A stretch of 64,000 nt of DNA from Haematomicrobium sanguinis DSM 21259 (GTDB lineage Bacteria > Actinomycetota > Actinomycetes > Actinomycetales > Micrococcaceae): NCBI RefSeq assembly GCF_000688395.1, contig NZ_JIAG01000008.1, forward strand, positions 62,001 to 126,000. Direction: 5' to 3'. The notes under the pieces are model-generated. The model was given only the letters and a program-made list of their open reading frames with translations, had not been told where the DNA came from and did no database searches. Every line of letters begins with the position of its first letter. The stretch's first letter is position 1. This document shows, in pieces, positions 55,510 to 63,812 of the stretch. The translations under genes were made by a program, and so were the position numbers.

Positions 55510-55554
55510 AGACCCATAACTGTTATGGGTCTCAATTCGCGCCACTTCAGACCC
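55510..55554 (+). repeat. Palindromic element, downstream flank of nuclease unit B
   Basis: The same 23-bp palindrome as at 54531 (55510-55532), again followed by 16 nt of unrelated sequence and AGACCC (55549-55554). Begins 14 nt after the nuclease stop. Confidence 0.9.
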
Positions 55555-55563
55555 ACAAGGTCC

Positions 55564-56313
55564 CTATACAGCGGCCTCCCGCAACACCGTTTCAAAATCA
55601 CGCACCCGGTGCGCAAAGCGCCCCAAGAAGAGGCCGTTCGCCGGCGGGCAGACCCGCGAAAACAGGCCCGGGCCCGCGCTTCCGGCATAGATGACCGTGA
55701 CCTCGCCGAGTTCGGCACGAATCCCGTCCACGACCTCACGCACGTGCTCATCCGGTGCGGGTTCTTGTGCGCCGATGGCCCAGACGGGCTCGTACGCCAG
55801 CACCAGGCTAGGTAACGGCGTCAACGGAGACGGTTGAACAGTGTCGGGGCCCAACCCTGCCGCCCGCACCTGTCGCACGCACTCGGCCGCTGCGGCGCGC
55901 GCCGACATGTGGGACTCCTCCCCGATGCACAGCAACGGGACAAGCCCTGACTCAAGGGTGCGCGCCACCTTTTCCGCCACCACAGCGTCGGTCTCGCCGA
56001 AGAGTTGGCGCCGTTCGGCGTGACCCAACTCCACCATGGACACGCCAAGCTCGGCAAGTAGCGCGGCGCTGACTTCCCCGGTATAGCCACCGGTGGGGAA
56101 GCGGCTGACGTCTTGAGCGCACACGGCGATACCAGCCGGGGCGCATGCGGCTACGGTTTCCACCAAGAAAGGATGGCCGGGAGCAACAAAAACCGTGCCA
56201 GCAAAAACAGAATCATGCACGGCCGAGACGACGCACTTCAACCACTCGCGGTAAATCGGGGCGCTCAAATACGCCTTGGTGCTCACCCCTATGACGGTGG
56301 CACTACCGTTCAT
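55564..56313 (-). CDS. Triosephosphate-isomerase-like sugar phosphate isomerase
   Basis: 249 aa from ATG 56313. TIM catalytic motifs: VELGHAERRQLFGET (His), LAYEPVWAIGAQEPA (Glu) and YAGSAGPGLFSRV (phosphate loop). Divergent at the N-terminus from housekeeping TpiA (STKAYL instead of NWKMN), which fits operon-specific isomerases such as L-erythrulose-1-phosphate isomerase. Overlaps pdxA by 11 bp and is the last gene of the carbohydrate operon. Confidence 0.87.
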   Translation of the reverse strand: MNGSATVIGVSTKAYLSAPIYREWLKCVVSAVHDSVFAGTVFVAPGHPFLVETVAACAPAGIAVCAQDVSRFPTGGYTGEVSAALLAELGVSMVELGHAERRQLFGETDAVVAEKVARTLESGLVPLLCIGEESHMSARAAAAECVRQVRAAGLGPDTVQPSPLTPLPSLVLAYEPVWAIGAQEPAPDEHVREVVDGIRAELGEVTVIYAGSAGPGLFSRVCPPANGLFLGRFAHRVRDFETVLREAAV

Positions 56314-57334
56314 CTGCCGAATCCGCGACAGACTCGACGGAAGCCCGCCGCCGCGCGCCCACCGCAACCGCCAGAGCGAAGGCGTGTTGGATCGCCCCGG
56401 TGTCGGCAATACCCTTGCCGACAATGTCGAAAGCGGTACCGTGCGCGGGCGTCGCAATCACTACCGGCAGGCCGCCCTGGATGGTGACGCCCGCGTCAAA
56501 TCCAATGAGTTTCATCGCGATCTGACCTTGGTCGTGATACATCGTGACCACACCGTCAAAGTCGCCGCGCTTGGCTGCAAGAAACACCGTGTCTGAGGGA
56601 AAGGGACCGGACGCATCGATACCTTCGGCGACAGCCAACTCAATCCCCGGTGCAATCTGATCGATCTCCTCACGCCCAAAGTTCCCGTTCTCACCGGCAT
56701 GCGGGTTCAGCGCACAGACCGCCAAACGCGGCGCCGCTACTCCCGAGTCGCGCAAAAACGAGTTCAATAGCCGAATCGCCGCCAACACCGACTCCGGGCT
56801 AATGCGAGCAGCAACCTCGCTGAGTGGAATGTGCGAAGTCACCCGCGCGGTCACTAGTCCTGGCAAAATATTGAGTTCGCTGGTCGTTCCCGAGTAATTC
56901 AGTTCCTCGGCGAACCAGCGCAATTCGTCCTCGGACGCCATGCCGCCAAGCTTCAGGCTCGTCTTGTTCAACGGTGCAAACAGCACCGCGTCGATCGCTC
57001 CCGCATTTGCCAACTCCATGGCCCGCCGCAACTGGTGCATCACCCGTTCACCGGCCGCTTGCGAGACCTCCCGCAACTGGATCGGCGTTGCCGGTGCGCT
57101 CGCATCATCCAGCACCGCTACGTGCGAAGAGTCGGGCTCACTCGCCGTGGCAATACTCACTCCGGCAGCAGCGGCAGCGGCGTCGACCTCGCTCCGATCC
57201 GCCAACACATAGATATCCGCCTGCGCCGCCGTGGCTGGATCGGCGAGTACCTTCGCTGCGAGTTCGGGCCCAATTCCGGCCGGGTCTCCGAGCGTCACCG
57301 CAATGCGCGGCCGCGGGGTCGTATTCGTGTTCAT
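56303..57334 (-). CDS. PdxA-family 4-phospho-hydroxyacid dehydrogenase (PdxA2-like)
   Basis: 343 aa. IAVTLGDPAGIGPELAAKVL opens the family; metal-binding histidines lie in TSHIPLSEVA, MYHDQGQIAMKLIGFD and TPAHGTAFDIVGKG. PdxA itself oxidises 4-phosphohydroxy-threonine for vitamin B6; in catabolic operons PdxA2 oxidises and decarboxylates 4-phospho-threonate or -erythronate to DHAP. The neighbours favour the catabolic role. Overlaps rpiB by 4 bp. Confidence 0.88.
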   Translation of the reverse strand: MNTNTTPRPRIAVTLGDPAGIGPELAAKVLADPATAAQADIYVLADRSEVDAAAAAAGVSIATASEPDSSHVAVLDDASAPATPIQLREVSQAAGERVMHQLRRAMELANAGAIDAVLFAPLNKTSLKLGGMASEDELRWFAEELNYSGTTSELNILPGLVTARVTSHIPLSEVAARISPESVLAAIRLLNSFLRDSGVAAPRLAVCALNPHAGENGNFGREEIDQIAPGIELAVAEGIDASGPFPSDTVFLAAKRGDFDGVVTMYHDQGQIAMKLIGFDAGVTIQGGLPVVIATPAHGTAFDIVGKGIADTGAIQHAFALAVAVGARRRASVESVADSADER

Positions 57335-57792
57335 GCGCTCTCCTCATAGCTGCTGATCGCGGCAACCTTCTCGGCAGATGGCGAACTAGGGTCAAATCGA
57401 TAGTTGAGCCATTCGTCCACCAGCGTGCGCGCCAATTCCACGCCAATCACGCGTTGGCCCAGGCACAACACCTGTGCGTCATTGCTCAGTACAAGTCGTT
57501 GGACCGAGAACGAATCATGCGCCGTACTCGCCCGCACGCCCGGCACCTTATTGGCGGCAATGGCCATTCCCATCCCGGTTCCGCACAAAAGCAACGCCCT
57601 ATCCGCTTCCCCGTTCGCGACCATCGTTGCCGCATCGTGTCCTATGTGCGGATAAGCTGTGTGCTCATCCGCGCCGACGCCCAGGTCAATCACCTCGCCC
57701 ACACGCTCGTCCGCACGCAGGTCGGCAAGAATTCGCTCCTTATATTCATACGCGGCATCATCCGCGCCAATAACTATCTTCCAGGGTTCCAT
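57331..57792 (-). CDS. RpiB/LacAB-family sugar phosphate isomerase
   Basis: 153 aa. IVIGADDAAYEYKERI, then LLLCGTGMGMAIAANKVPG (active-site Cys) and STAHDSFSVQRLVLSNDAQ. In erythritol/threitol pathways an RpiB relative (EryI) converts D-erythrulose-4-phosphate to D-erythrose-4-phosphate; ribose-5-phosphate isomerisation is the alternative. Follows the DAK kinase. Confidence 0.9.
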   Translation of the reverse strand: MEPWKIVIGADDAAYEYKERILADLRADERVGEVIDLGVGADEHTAYPHIGHDAATMVANGEADRALLLCGTGMGMAIAANKVPGVRASTAHDSFSVQRLVLSNDAQVLCLGQRVIGVELARTLVDEWLNYRFDPSSPSAEKVAAISSYEESA

Positions 57793-57818
57793 GTTCTCTC
57801 ACCTTTCCATTTGATGAA

Positions 57819-59573
57819 TTACGACGGCGTGTGCCCGGCTTGTTGCGCGGGCCGCACCAATGCGGGCAAAACTATGCCCGTGATTTCCGCGAATGATGTT
57901 GCACCCGGGTCCGGGTGTCCCTTGCTTTTCTCGGCCAGCGGACGGGCGCGTCCGCGTTGCGGGAGGAGGTTGGCCGTATCCTGTGCGGCCTGGGCGGTGA
58001 CCTGGACGGCATTGGCAAGCCACGCCTGCACCGACGCCGGATCCTCAGCATCCACGCCCTCGCGAAGTGCCTCATTGAGCGCATGCAGGGCATCGACGAT
58101 CGTCTTGTCGCCGGGCCGCGCACCGCCAAGTTCCCGCACATCGTCATAGGCGCGCTGGACCGCGTCCCGAATGGTGAGCGGCCCTGGCTTTTCGGTGTTT
58201 CCCAGCGTGTCGGCAAGGGAGCCGAGGATGATGCCCCAAATGGCGCCAGACGTGCCGCCGGCCGCATCGGCAAAGGCCCGGCCAGCGTGAGCCAGAATCT
58301 CGGCCGCGCCGATGGATTGCGGGTCCTGATTGCTCGACGCCGCCTGAATTCCGCGACGCATCCCAATGCCGTGATCGCCGTCGCCAGCAAAAGAATCGAG
58401 CTGACCCCAATCGCGGTAGCGTTCTTCGGCCAGAACTCTGGCGGAATTCAGGATTTCGGTAGTTTCTTTGGCGAGTTCGGAATGCGAATTCGGGTAGGAA
58501 AAGGCGGTGCCATTTTCAGTCTCTGTTAGTGGGGTCTCTTGGGCTTGCAGTGCCTCGGGGCCTGAACCCCGTGTACTCGCCATGCGCACGAACGCGGGGG
58601 CGTCAGCCGGTGCGAGCCACAGTGGTTCCAACTCCTCATCAAGCCAGGTGATCGTCAGCGACATTCCCGCCATATCCAGACTTGTGACGAGCTCACCGCT
58701 CTGGCCGCCAACAATGTCCAGCCCCATTTTCTCTAGGAGTTTCGCGACGTGTCCGTAGACTGCAAAGATTTCCTCATAAGGCACGCTCCCTAGCCCATTG
58801 ACGAGCACAGCCACCCTATTGCCCGAGTCGTGAGGCTTCTCGGCAATCAGGGCGTCCACGAGAGTTTCTGCAAGTTCACTGGCGCCAGGTAACGGAGCTT
58901 CGCTGATTCCCGGCTCGCCGTGAATACCCATGCCAACGCTCATCATCCCGGGAGGTACTTCGAACAGCGGCTCGGTTGCGCCCGGAAGTGTGCAGCCGTG
59001 AAAAGCGACACCCATGCTGACGGTTCTGGCGTTTGCACGCCGCGCCAGACGTTCCACCTCATCGAGCGAGTCCCCGCGTGCGGACGCGGCGCCGGCGATT
59101 TTGAACACGACGAGGTCACCGGCGATTCCGCGCCGCAGCTCACGTTGCTCGATCGGCGCGCTAGCGACGTCATCGGTGACAAGAACGGTGCGTACGTCGA
59201 ACCCTTGAGCGCGGAGTTGGCGCTCGGCGAGACCAAAATGCAGCACGTCCCCGGCGTAATTGCCGAAACTCAGAAGCACTCCTCGGCCCATTGAGCTTGC
59301 CTTCACCACCGATTCAACCTGTGCCGCGGACGGCGAAGCAAAAATGTTGCCGCACACGGCCGCGTGGGCAAGACCGTCACCCACCACGCCCGCGAAAGCG
59401 GGGTAATGGCCGCTTCCGCCACCGGTGATCACGGCGACCTGCGGTGATTGAGGCAAGTATCGCCGTCGTACTCCGGAACCGGGAACGGGGGCAACGCTGC
59501 CGCGATGAGCCGCCGCGAAGCCGGTGAGAAACTCATCCATAAAGGTTTCCGGGTCATCTTTGAGCCAGGTCAC
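57819..59573 (-). CDS. Dihydroxyacetone kinase family, fused DhaK-DhaL (ATP-type)
   Basis: 584 aa from GTG 59573. DAK1 domain (about 1-330) with VITGGGSGHYPAFAG and the substrate-binding His in GVAFHGCTLPG; DAK2/DhaL domain (about 375-580) with FAGDGDHGIGMRRG and AAGGTSGAIWG. ATP-dependent kinases of this shape act on dihydroxyacetone, L-erythrulose or apulose. Start overlaps the isomerase stop (GTGA). The VRRRY segment comes from the complementary frame of a repeat copy (59459-59470). Confidence 0.92.
   Translation of the reverse strand: MTWLKDDPETFMDEFLTGFAAAHRGSVAPVPGSGVRRRYLPQSPQVAVITGGGSGHYPAFAGVVGDGLAHAAVCGNIFASPSAAQVESVVKASSMGRGVLLSFGNYAGDVLHFGLAERQLRAQGFDVRTVLVTDDVASAPIEQRELRRGIAGDLVVFKIAGAASARGDSLDEVERLARRANARTVSMGVAFHGCTLPGATEPLFEVPPGMMSVGMGIHGEPGISEAPLPGASELAETLVDALIAEKPHDSGNRVAVLVNGLGSVPYEEIFAVYGHVAKLLEKMGLDIVGGQSGELVTSLDMAGMSLTITWLDEELEPLWLAPADAPAFVRMASTRGSGPEALQAQETPLTETENGTAFSYPNSHSELAKETTEILNSARVLAEERYRDWGQLDSFAGDGDHGIGMRRGIQAASSNQDPQSIGAAEILAHAGRAFADAAGGTSGAIWGIILGSLADTLGNTEKPGPLTIRDAVQRAYDDVRELGGARPGDKTIVDALHALNEALREGVDAEDPASVQAWLANAVQVTAQAAQDTANLLPQRGRARPLAEKSKGHPDPGATSFAEITGIVLPALVRPAQQAGHTPS
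57830..57841 (+). repeat. Dispersed TACGACGGCG repeat near the end of the DAK gene
   Basis: TACGACGGCGTG on the plus strand, inside the last codons of the DAK gene (HTPS end) and 38 nt from the rpiB start; probably little constrained protein sequence. Confidence 0.6.
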
Positions 59574-60523
59574 GGGCGCTCCTCCTTGGCCATAGCCGGG
59601 GACTGGGCGAGGAGTTCGCGCAAGTAGCGCTGGTTTAGAGCACTCACGCCAAGCCCGTCGCCGCCATAGTGTTCGCAACACAAGACGCCGTTGAAGCCGA
59701 GTTCCAGTGCGCGGTTCAGGGCGTCGCGGTAATTGATGAACCCGAGTTCGAGCGGTGCAGGCATAGAGGTGATGGTGCCCGTGTCCGGGTTCTCGTCGCG
59801 GAAGTAATTCTTAACCTGCCAATAGTTGGTGTAGGGGAGGGTGGCGTCGAGAATGGCGCGCCAGTCTTCGATGCTGCGGTGCAGGCGCACCAGGTTGCCG
59901 ATGTCAGGGTTGAGGCCAACGTTGTCAAGGCCAATGTCTTCGATGAGGCGTACCGCGCTGGCGGCCGTGCCGAGGTAGGTGTCCTCGTACATTTCTAACG
60001 AGACCTGCAGGCCCTCCTCGGCGGCGTGCTCACCGATCTCGCGGAAACGGGTGACCGCAAGGTCCCACGTTTCCTTGTCATCTTCGGGATCCCCATTGCC
60101 TGGAGCAGTCCAGAACCAGAGCCGCTTGTGTTGCTCAGCGGTGAGTTGCTGGTGGAGCCCGAGCGATAAGGTGGTAAACCCGAGCGTGCCGGCCGTGTCG
60201 ATACTGCGGTGCACGTAGGCGAGGTTGTCTTTGCCGGACTTCGGGTCAATCACACTCTTGCGAACGATCGAAAGGACCGGGACTTCGAGACGCTCCGCGG
60301 TTGCGGCGTCCTTGAGTTCTTGCAGGCGGTTGCCGGTGAGATCGCCCGGCCGGACCCACGAATCAGTCAGGTCTACGTTCGTGAAGCCGACCGCGGCGAC
60401 TTGGCGAAAGGTATGACGCCACGTCTGTGCGCTTGCCTCCTGAGTCGGGGTGCCATCGGGTGCGGTTCCCGGAAATTGCAAGAGCGCTGCGGCGATGGGC
60501 CAGGTTTCGGGGGAGTGGCTCAT
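59570..60523 (-). CDS. Sugar phosphate isomerase/epimerase (xylose-isomerase-like TIM barrel)
   Basis: 317 aa AP-endonuclease-2-like barrel. Candidate metal ligands: QVSLEMYEDTYLG, GLNPDIGNLVRLH, YWQVKNYFR and GVLCCEHYGGDG. Probably epimerises or isomerises the imported sugar or its derivative before phosphorylation by the DAK kinase. Overlaps tctA by 4 bp (ATGA). Confidence 0.87.
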   Translation of the reverse strand: MSHSPETWPIAAALLQFPGTAPDGTPTQEASAQTWRHTFRQVAAVGFTNVDLTDSWVRPGDLTGNRLQELKDAATAERLEVPVLSIVRKSVIDPKSGKDNLAYVHRSIDTAGTLGFTTLSLGLHQQLTAEQHKRLWFWTAPGNGDPEDDKETWDLAVTRFREIGEHAAEEGLQVSLEMYEDTYLGTAASAVRLIEDIGLDNVGLNPDIGNLVRLHRSIEDWRAILDATLPYTNYWQVKNYFRDENPDTGTITSMPAPLELGFINYRDALNRALELGFNGVLCCEHYGGDGLGVSALNQRYLRELLAQSPAMAKEERP

Positions 60524-62088
60524 GGTCTGTCGCCTTCACTGTTGTTGCTGCCGTTGTCACTGCCGGTGGACGTGTTTACGGCTGATGGTTGTTGGGGTTG
60601 CTGAACTCTGGTTGCCTTGCGCTTTGCCCGACGGTTGAAAATCACCGGCGCAATCAAGAAGAGCGCAGCGATGGCGAAAATGATGAGGGCAATGGGACTG
60701 GAGAAGATGACACCGAAGTTGCCGTCGCCGAGCGCTGAGGTCTGTACCAGCGCCTTCTCGAAGAGCGGACCAAGGACCAGTCCAAGCACGAGCGGTGCCA
60801 CCGGAAGATCCAGGACTTTGAAAACATAGCCAATAACTCCGGCTATCAGGGCGACCCACACTCCGAACATGGTGCCGGACACTGCGAACGCGCCGACCAG
60901 GCTGGTCAGCAGGATGATCGGATACAAGATGGTGTATCGAATCCGCAGCAACATTGCGAAAACCGGAGCGAGCGGCAAGTTGAGCACTAGCAGAATCAGG
61001 TTTCCAATGAAGAAAGAAACCAAAAGACCCCAGACGAGAGCCGGTTGCTTATCAAAGAGAAGCGGTCCCGGTTGCAAGCCATAAATCGTAAATGCGCCAA
61101 GGAGGACGGCGGTGGTGCCGCCACCGGGGATACCGAGTGCCAGAGTGGGCACCAGCGACGCGTTAGCGGCAGAGTTGTTGGCAGCCTCGGGCGAGGCGAC
61201 GCCTTCGATCGCGCCCTTGCCCATTTGGTCGCGGTTTTTGCTCACACGCTTTTCAAAGCCGTAGGCCATAAACGTGGCGAGCGTGGCGCCGGCACCGGGG
61301 AGCGCGCCCAGAATGAAACCGACGAGTCCGCCGCGCGCGGTAGGACCGGGGATGCGCTTCATATCGGAGCGGGAAATGATCATGTCGCGGAAACGGGTGC
61401 GGATAGGTTTCGGGTTGCCGCGGCGCAACTGGTAAAGCACCTCGCTAATGGCGAAGAGGCCGATCATAACTTCGATGAACGGGATTCCGGAGAGCAGGTT
61501 CATCGAACCGAAGGTGTAGCGCGCGTCCGAAAATACCGCGGCCACACCCACGGTGGAGACAAGGAGCCCAATTCCCGTCATGACAAGCGCCTTAGAAAGC
61601 TGGGCCCCGGCAAAGCTTGCCACGGTGAGCAGGCCCAGGGTCATGACGGCGAGGTTTTCCACGGGACCGAAATTAAGCGCAAACTGTGCGAAAAGCGGTG
61701 CCAGCAACATCAAGCCGATGAGCGAAATGATGGCTGCGCCAAAGGAAGATATGGCGGATACCGCGAGTGCAACCCCGGCCTTGCCCTTTCGCGCTAACTG
61801 GTAGCCGTCGATGACCGTGACCACACTTGACGAGTCGCCGGGCGTGGCAATCAAAATGGAGGTGATAGAGCTTCCGTATTGCGCCCCGTAATAGATGCCC
61901 GCCAGCATGATGAGCGCGGTGACCGGCTCCATGGTGAGGGTCAGCGGGATCAAGATGGCGACGCCGGTGGTCGAGCCAAGGCCCGGCATGAGTCCAATGA
62001 CGGTGCCGAGGACCACGCCGATCAGACACCACAGCAGGTTTTCCGGCGTGAGCGCCGTCTGGAAACCCAGGATCAAATTGTCTAACAT
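60520..62088 (-). CDS. tctA: Tripartite tricarboxylate transporter large membrane subunit (TctA-like)
   Basis: 522 aa from ATG 62088. About 12 transmembrane helices with the TctA signatures GLMPGLGSTTGVAILIPLTL, YYGAQYGSSITSILIATPGD and ALGIPGGGTTAVLLGAF. Transports the ligand bound by TctC using an ion gradient. The Ser/Asn/Gln-rich tail (TGSDNGSNNSEGDRP) is unusual. Confidence 0.93.
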   Translation of the reverse strand: MLDNLILGFQTALTPENLLWCLIGVVLGTVIGLMPGLGSTTGVAILIPLTLTMEPVTALIMLAGIYYGAQYGSSITSILIATPGDSSSVVTVIDGYQLARKGKAGVALAVSAISSFGAAIISLIGLMLLAPLFAQFALNFGPVENLAVMTLGLLTVASFAGAQLSKALVMTGIGLLVSTVGVAAVFSDARYTFGSMNLLSGIPFIEVMIGLFAISEVLYQLRRGNPKPIRTRFRDMIISRSDMKRIPGPTARGGLVGFILGALPGAGATLATFMAYGFEKRVSKNRDQMGKGAIEGVASPEAANNSAANASLVPTLALGIPGGGTTAVLLGAFTIYGLQPGPLLFDKQPALVWGLLVSFFIGNLILLVLNLPLAPVFAMLLRIRYTILYPIILLTSLVGAFAVSGTMFGVWVALIAGVIGYVFKVLDLPVAPLVLGLVLGPLFEKALVQTSALGDGNFGVIFSSPIALIIFAIAALFLIAPVIFNRRAKRKATRVQQPQQPSAVNTSTGSDNGSNNSEGDRP

Positions 62089-62095
62089 GTGGGAC

Positions 62096-62677
62096 CTAAA
62101 TTCCGAAGATGCCGATGGGAAGGCGGATGCCAAGGAGCATCACGAATATGCCGTAGATCGCCGCGGTCGCGAGAATGCTCACGAGCGCTGCGGTGAGAAT
62201 CTTGAGGCGTTCCACCCCGAGGGTGATTGCCAGCAGCATGAGAAAGAACGCCGGGATCATGCCAAGCACGGGTGTGAGCAGGAGAGCCACGAACATCACC
62301 GCGACAACCAGAACGAACTTCCGTGCAGCTCCGGTTGCGCCAGCGCTTATGTCCCCCTCGTCTCTTGAGGATCCGTCATCTGCGTTTCCGCTCGCGTCCA
62401 TGGCTTCCGCGCGTTCGGCGGCAACCTGTTCAAGCTCCGCGTCGATCTGGTTGTCGATGGGGGAGTCAAGGGGGTTGCCGGTGTACTCTCGGACGCCATC
62501 GATGAGGGCGAAGACCACGATGAGAACCCCCGCTAAGAGCGGCATGAACCCAGGGCCGATCTGCCCGTTGTCGAGGACAACTCGGTATCCGAACCCGGAA
62601 ATGATGGCGGCGGCGCCGATGGCGAGGGCGACAAGATCAAAGACCAGCCGCCCTCGGCGCAGAGCAGAAGGCGTCAC
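62096..62677 (-). CDS. tctB: Tripartite tricarboxylate transporter small membrane subunit (TctB-like)
   Basis: 193 aa with four transmembrane helices (two before and two after a hydrophilic loop of about residues 70-110 rich in Glu/Asp/Ala). GPGFMPLLAGVLIVV is typical of TctB. GTG start overlaps the tctC stop (GTGA). Confidence 0.9.
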   Translation of the reverse strand: MTPSALRRGRLVFDLVALAIGAAAIISGFGYRVVLDNGQIGPGFMPLLAGVLIVVFALIDGVREYTGNPLDSPIDNQIDAELEQVAAERAEAMDASGNADDGSSRDEGDISAGATGAARKFVLVVAVMFVALLLTPVLGMIPAFFLMLLAITLGVERLKILTAALVSILATAAIYGIFVMLLGIRLPIGIFGI

Positions 62678-63645
62678 TTGGCGAGCGCCTTCTTGAGTTC
62701 ATCGTTTGTCGTCTTCAGGTAGGCGGAAAAGTCGTCGCCGTAGGCCGCGTCGGGTTGCATCATGTTGTCTTCGATGTAGGACTTGTACGCGTCCGACTCG
62801 GCAAACTTTTTGGCGGCATCGATCCAGTACTGCTTGGATTCCTCGCTGATTCCGCCTGGAGCAATGAACGAACGGAACTGAGCGTAGGTGACATCGATGC
62901 CTTGTTCCGGTGCGGTGGGAACGTCTTTGAGCGCGTCATAGGTGAATCGTTCCTCGGAGAACACGCAAAGCGGTTTCACCTGCTTGGCTTCGATCTGGCC
63001 CATGACTTCGCTCGGGCTGTTGAAAATCACGTCAACCTTGCCGCCCAAAAGCGCTGCCACAACCTCACCTCCGGATTCAAAGGGAACCCGGTCGAGCTTG
63101 GCTCCGGCGTTCTTTTCCAGGAGGCTGGCGAGCACGGCGTCGTTGCTGATAGCGCCGGAAACCCCGGCCACGACGCGTTTGTTCTTTGAAGCGTCTACCA
63201 CTTCCTTGCAGGAGTTATACGGCGAATCTTGTTTGACTACCATGACGCTCGCGTCATCTCCCAATTTCATGATGGGGGTGAAGTCCTCGTAGGTGAACGT
63301 CACATCTGGTTGCGAAATCGGCAAGGCAAGCATGGCGGTTTCCGCTGGCAAAAGGTACGTGTCGTTTCCCTTTTGGGCTTGGAACTGTGCGTAACCAACG
63401 GCGCCAGAGCCGCCCTCCACATTGGTGGTGGTGAAACGCAAGCCGGTGACAGATTCTAGGCCGTCGGCAATAGCACGACCCGAAATATCGCTACCGCCAC
63501 CGGCACCGAACGGGACGAGCATGGTGATGTTTCCGCTGGGTTTGTAGCCCCCTGCGGACCCACCCCCAGAATTTTGTGAGCATGCGCTCAAGGTGGCGAC
63601 GAGCGCGGCGGAAGCGACGATTGCTCCGACTGATTTGAACCGCAT
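62674..63645 (-). CDS. tctC: Tripartite tricarboxylate transporter solute-binding lipoprotein (TctC-like)
   Basis: 323 aa. Lipoprotein signal with lipobox ATLSACSQNSGG (Cys about 22). Bug/TctC family blocks: ITMLVPFGAGGGSDISGRAIAD, TTTNVEGGSGAVGYAQF and FIAPGGISEESKQYW. Binds a carboxylate or sugar acid outside the membrane. First gene of the operon, preceded by two GntR-type operators. Confidence 0.93.
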   Translation of the reverse strand: MRFKSVGAIVASAALVATLSACSQNSGGGSAGGYKPSGNITMLVPFGAGGGSDISGRAIADGLESVTGLRFTTTNVEGGSGAVGYAQFQAQKGNDTYLLPAETAMLALPISQPDVTFTYEDFTPIMKLGDDASVMVVKQDSPYNSCKEVVDASKNKRVVAGVSGAISNDAVLASLLEKNAGAKLDRVPFESGGEVVAALLGGKVDVIFNSPSEVMGQIEAKQVKPLCVFSEERFTYDALKDVPTAPEQGIDVTYAQFRSFIAPGGISEESKQYWIDAAKKFAESDAYKSYIEDNMMQPDAAYGDDFSAYLKTTNDELKKALAK

Positions 63646-63699
63646 GAGAATCTCCCTCGACTACGTTGGCGGCGAAAGCTAACTGCGTTCTGCGCAGAA

Positions 63700-63709
63700 T
63701 CCTATTGGA
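63700..63709. promoter_or_regulatory. GntR-type operator 1
   Basis: TCCTATTGGA within AATCCTATTGGATT, near-palindromic, 55 nt before the tctC start. Differs at one base from operator 2. Confidence 0.62.
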
Positions 63710-63762
63710 TTATGTCGACTATACGCGCATGACGGGCGGAGGCCAAGGGATTTTCTAAAATT

Positions 63763-63772
63763 TCCTATAGGA
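63763..63772. promoter_or_regulatory. GntR-type operator 2
   Basis: TCCTATAGGA in the perfect palindrome TTTCCTATAGGAAA (63761-63774), 63 bp (six helical turns) from operator 1 and 41 nt beyond the GntR stop. Confidence 0.65.
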
Positions 63773-63812
63773 AAATGTGCGAGCTGCCGTTGTGGCGGAG
63801 AAGTGGCCTGCC

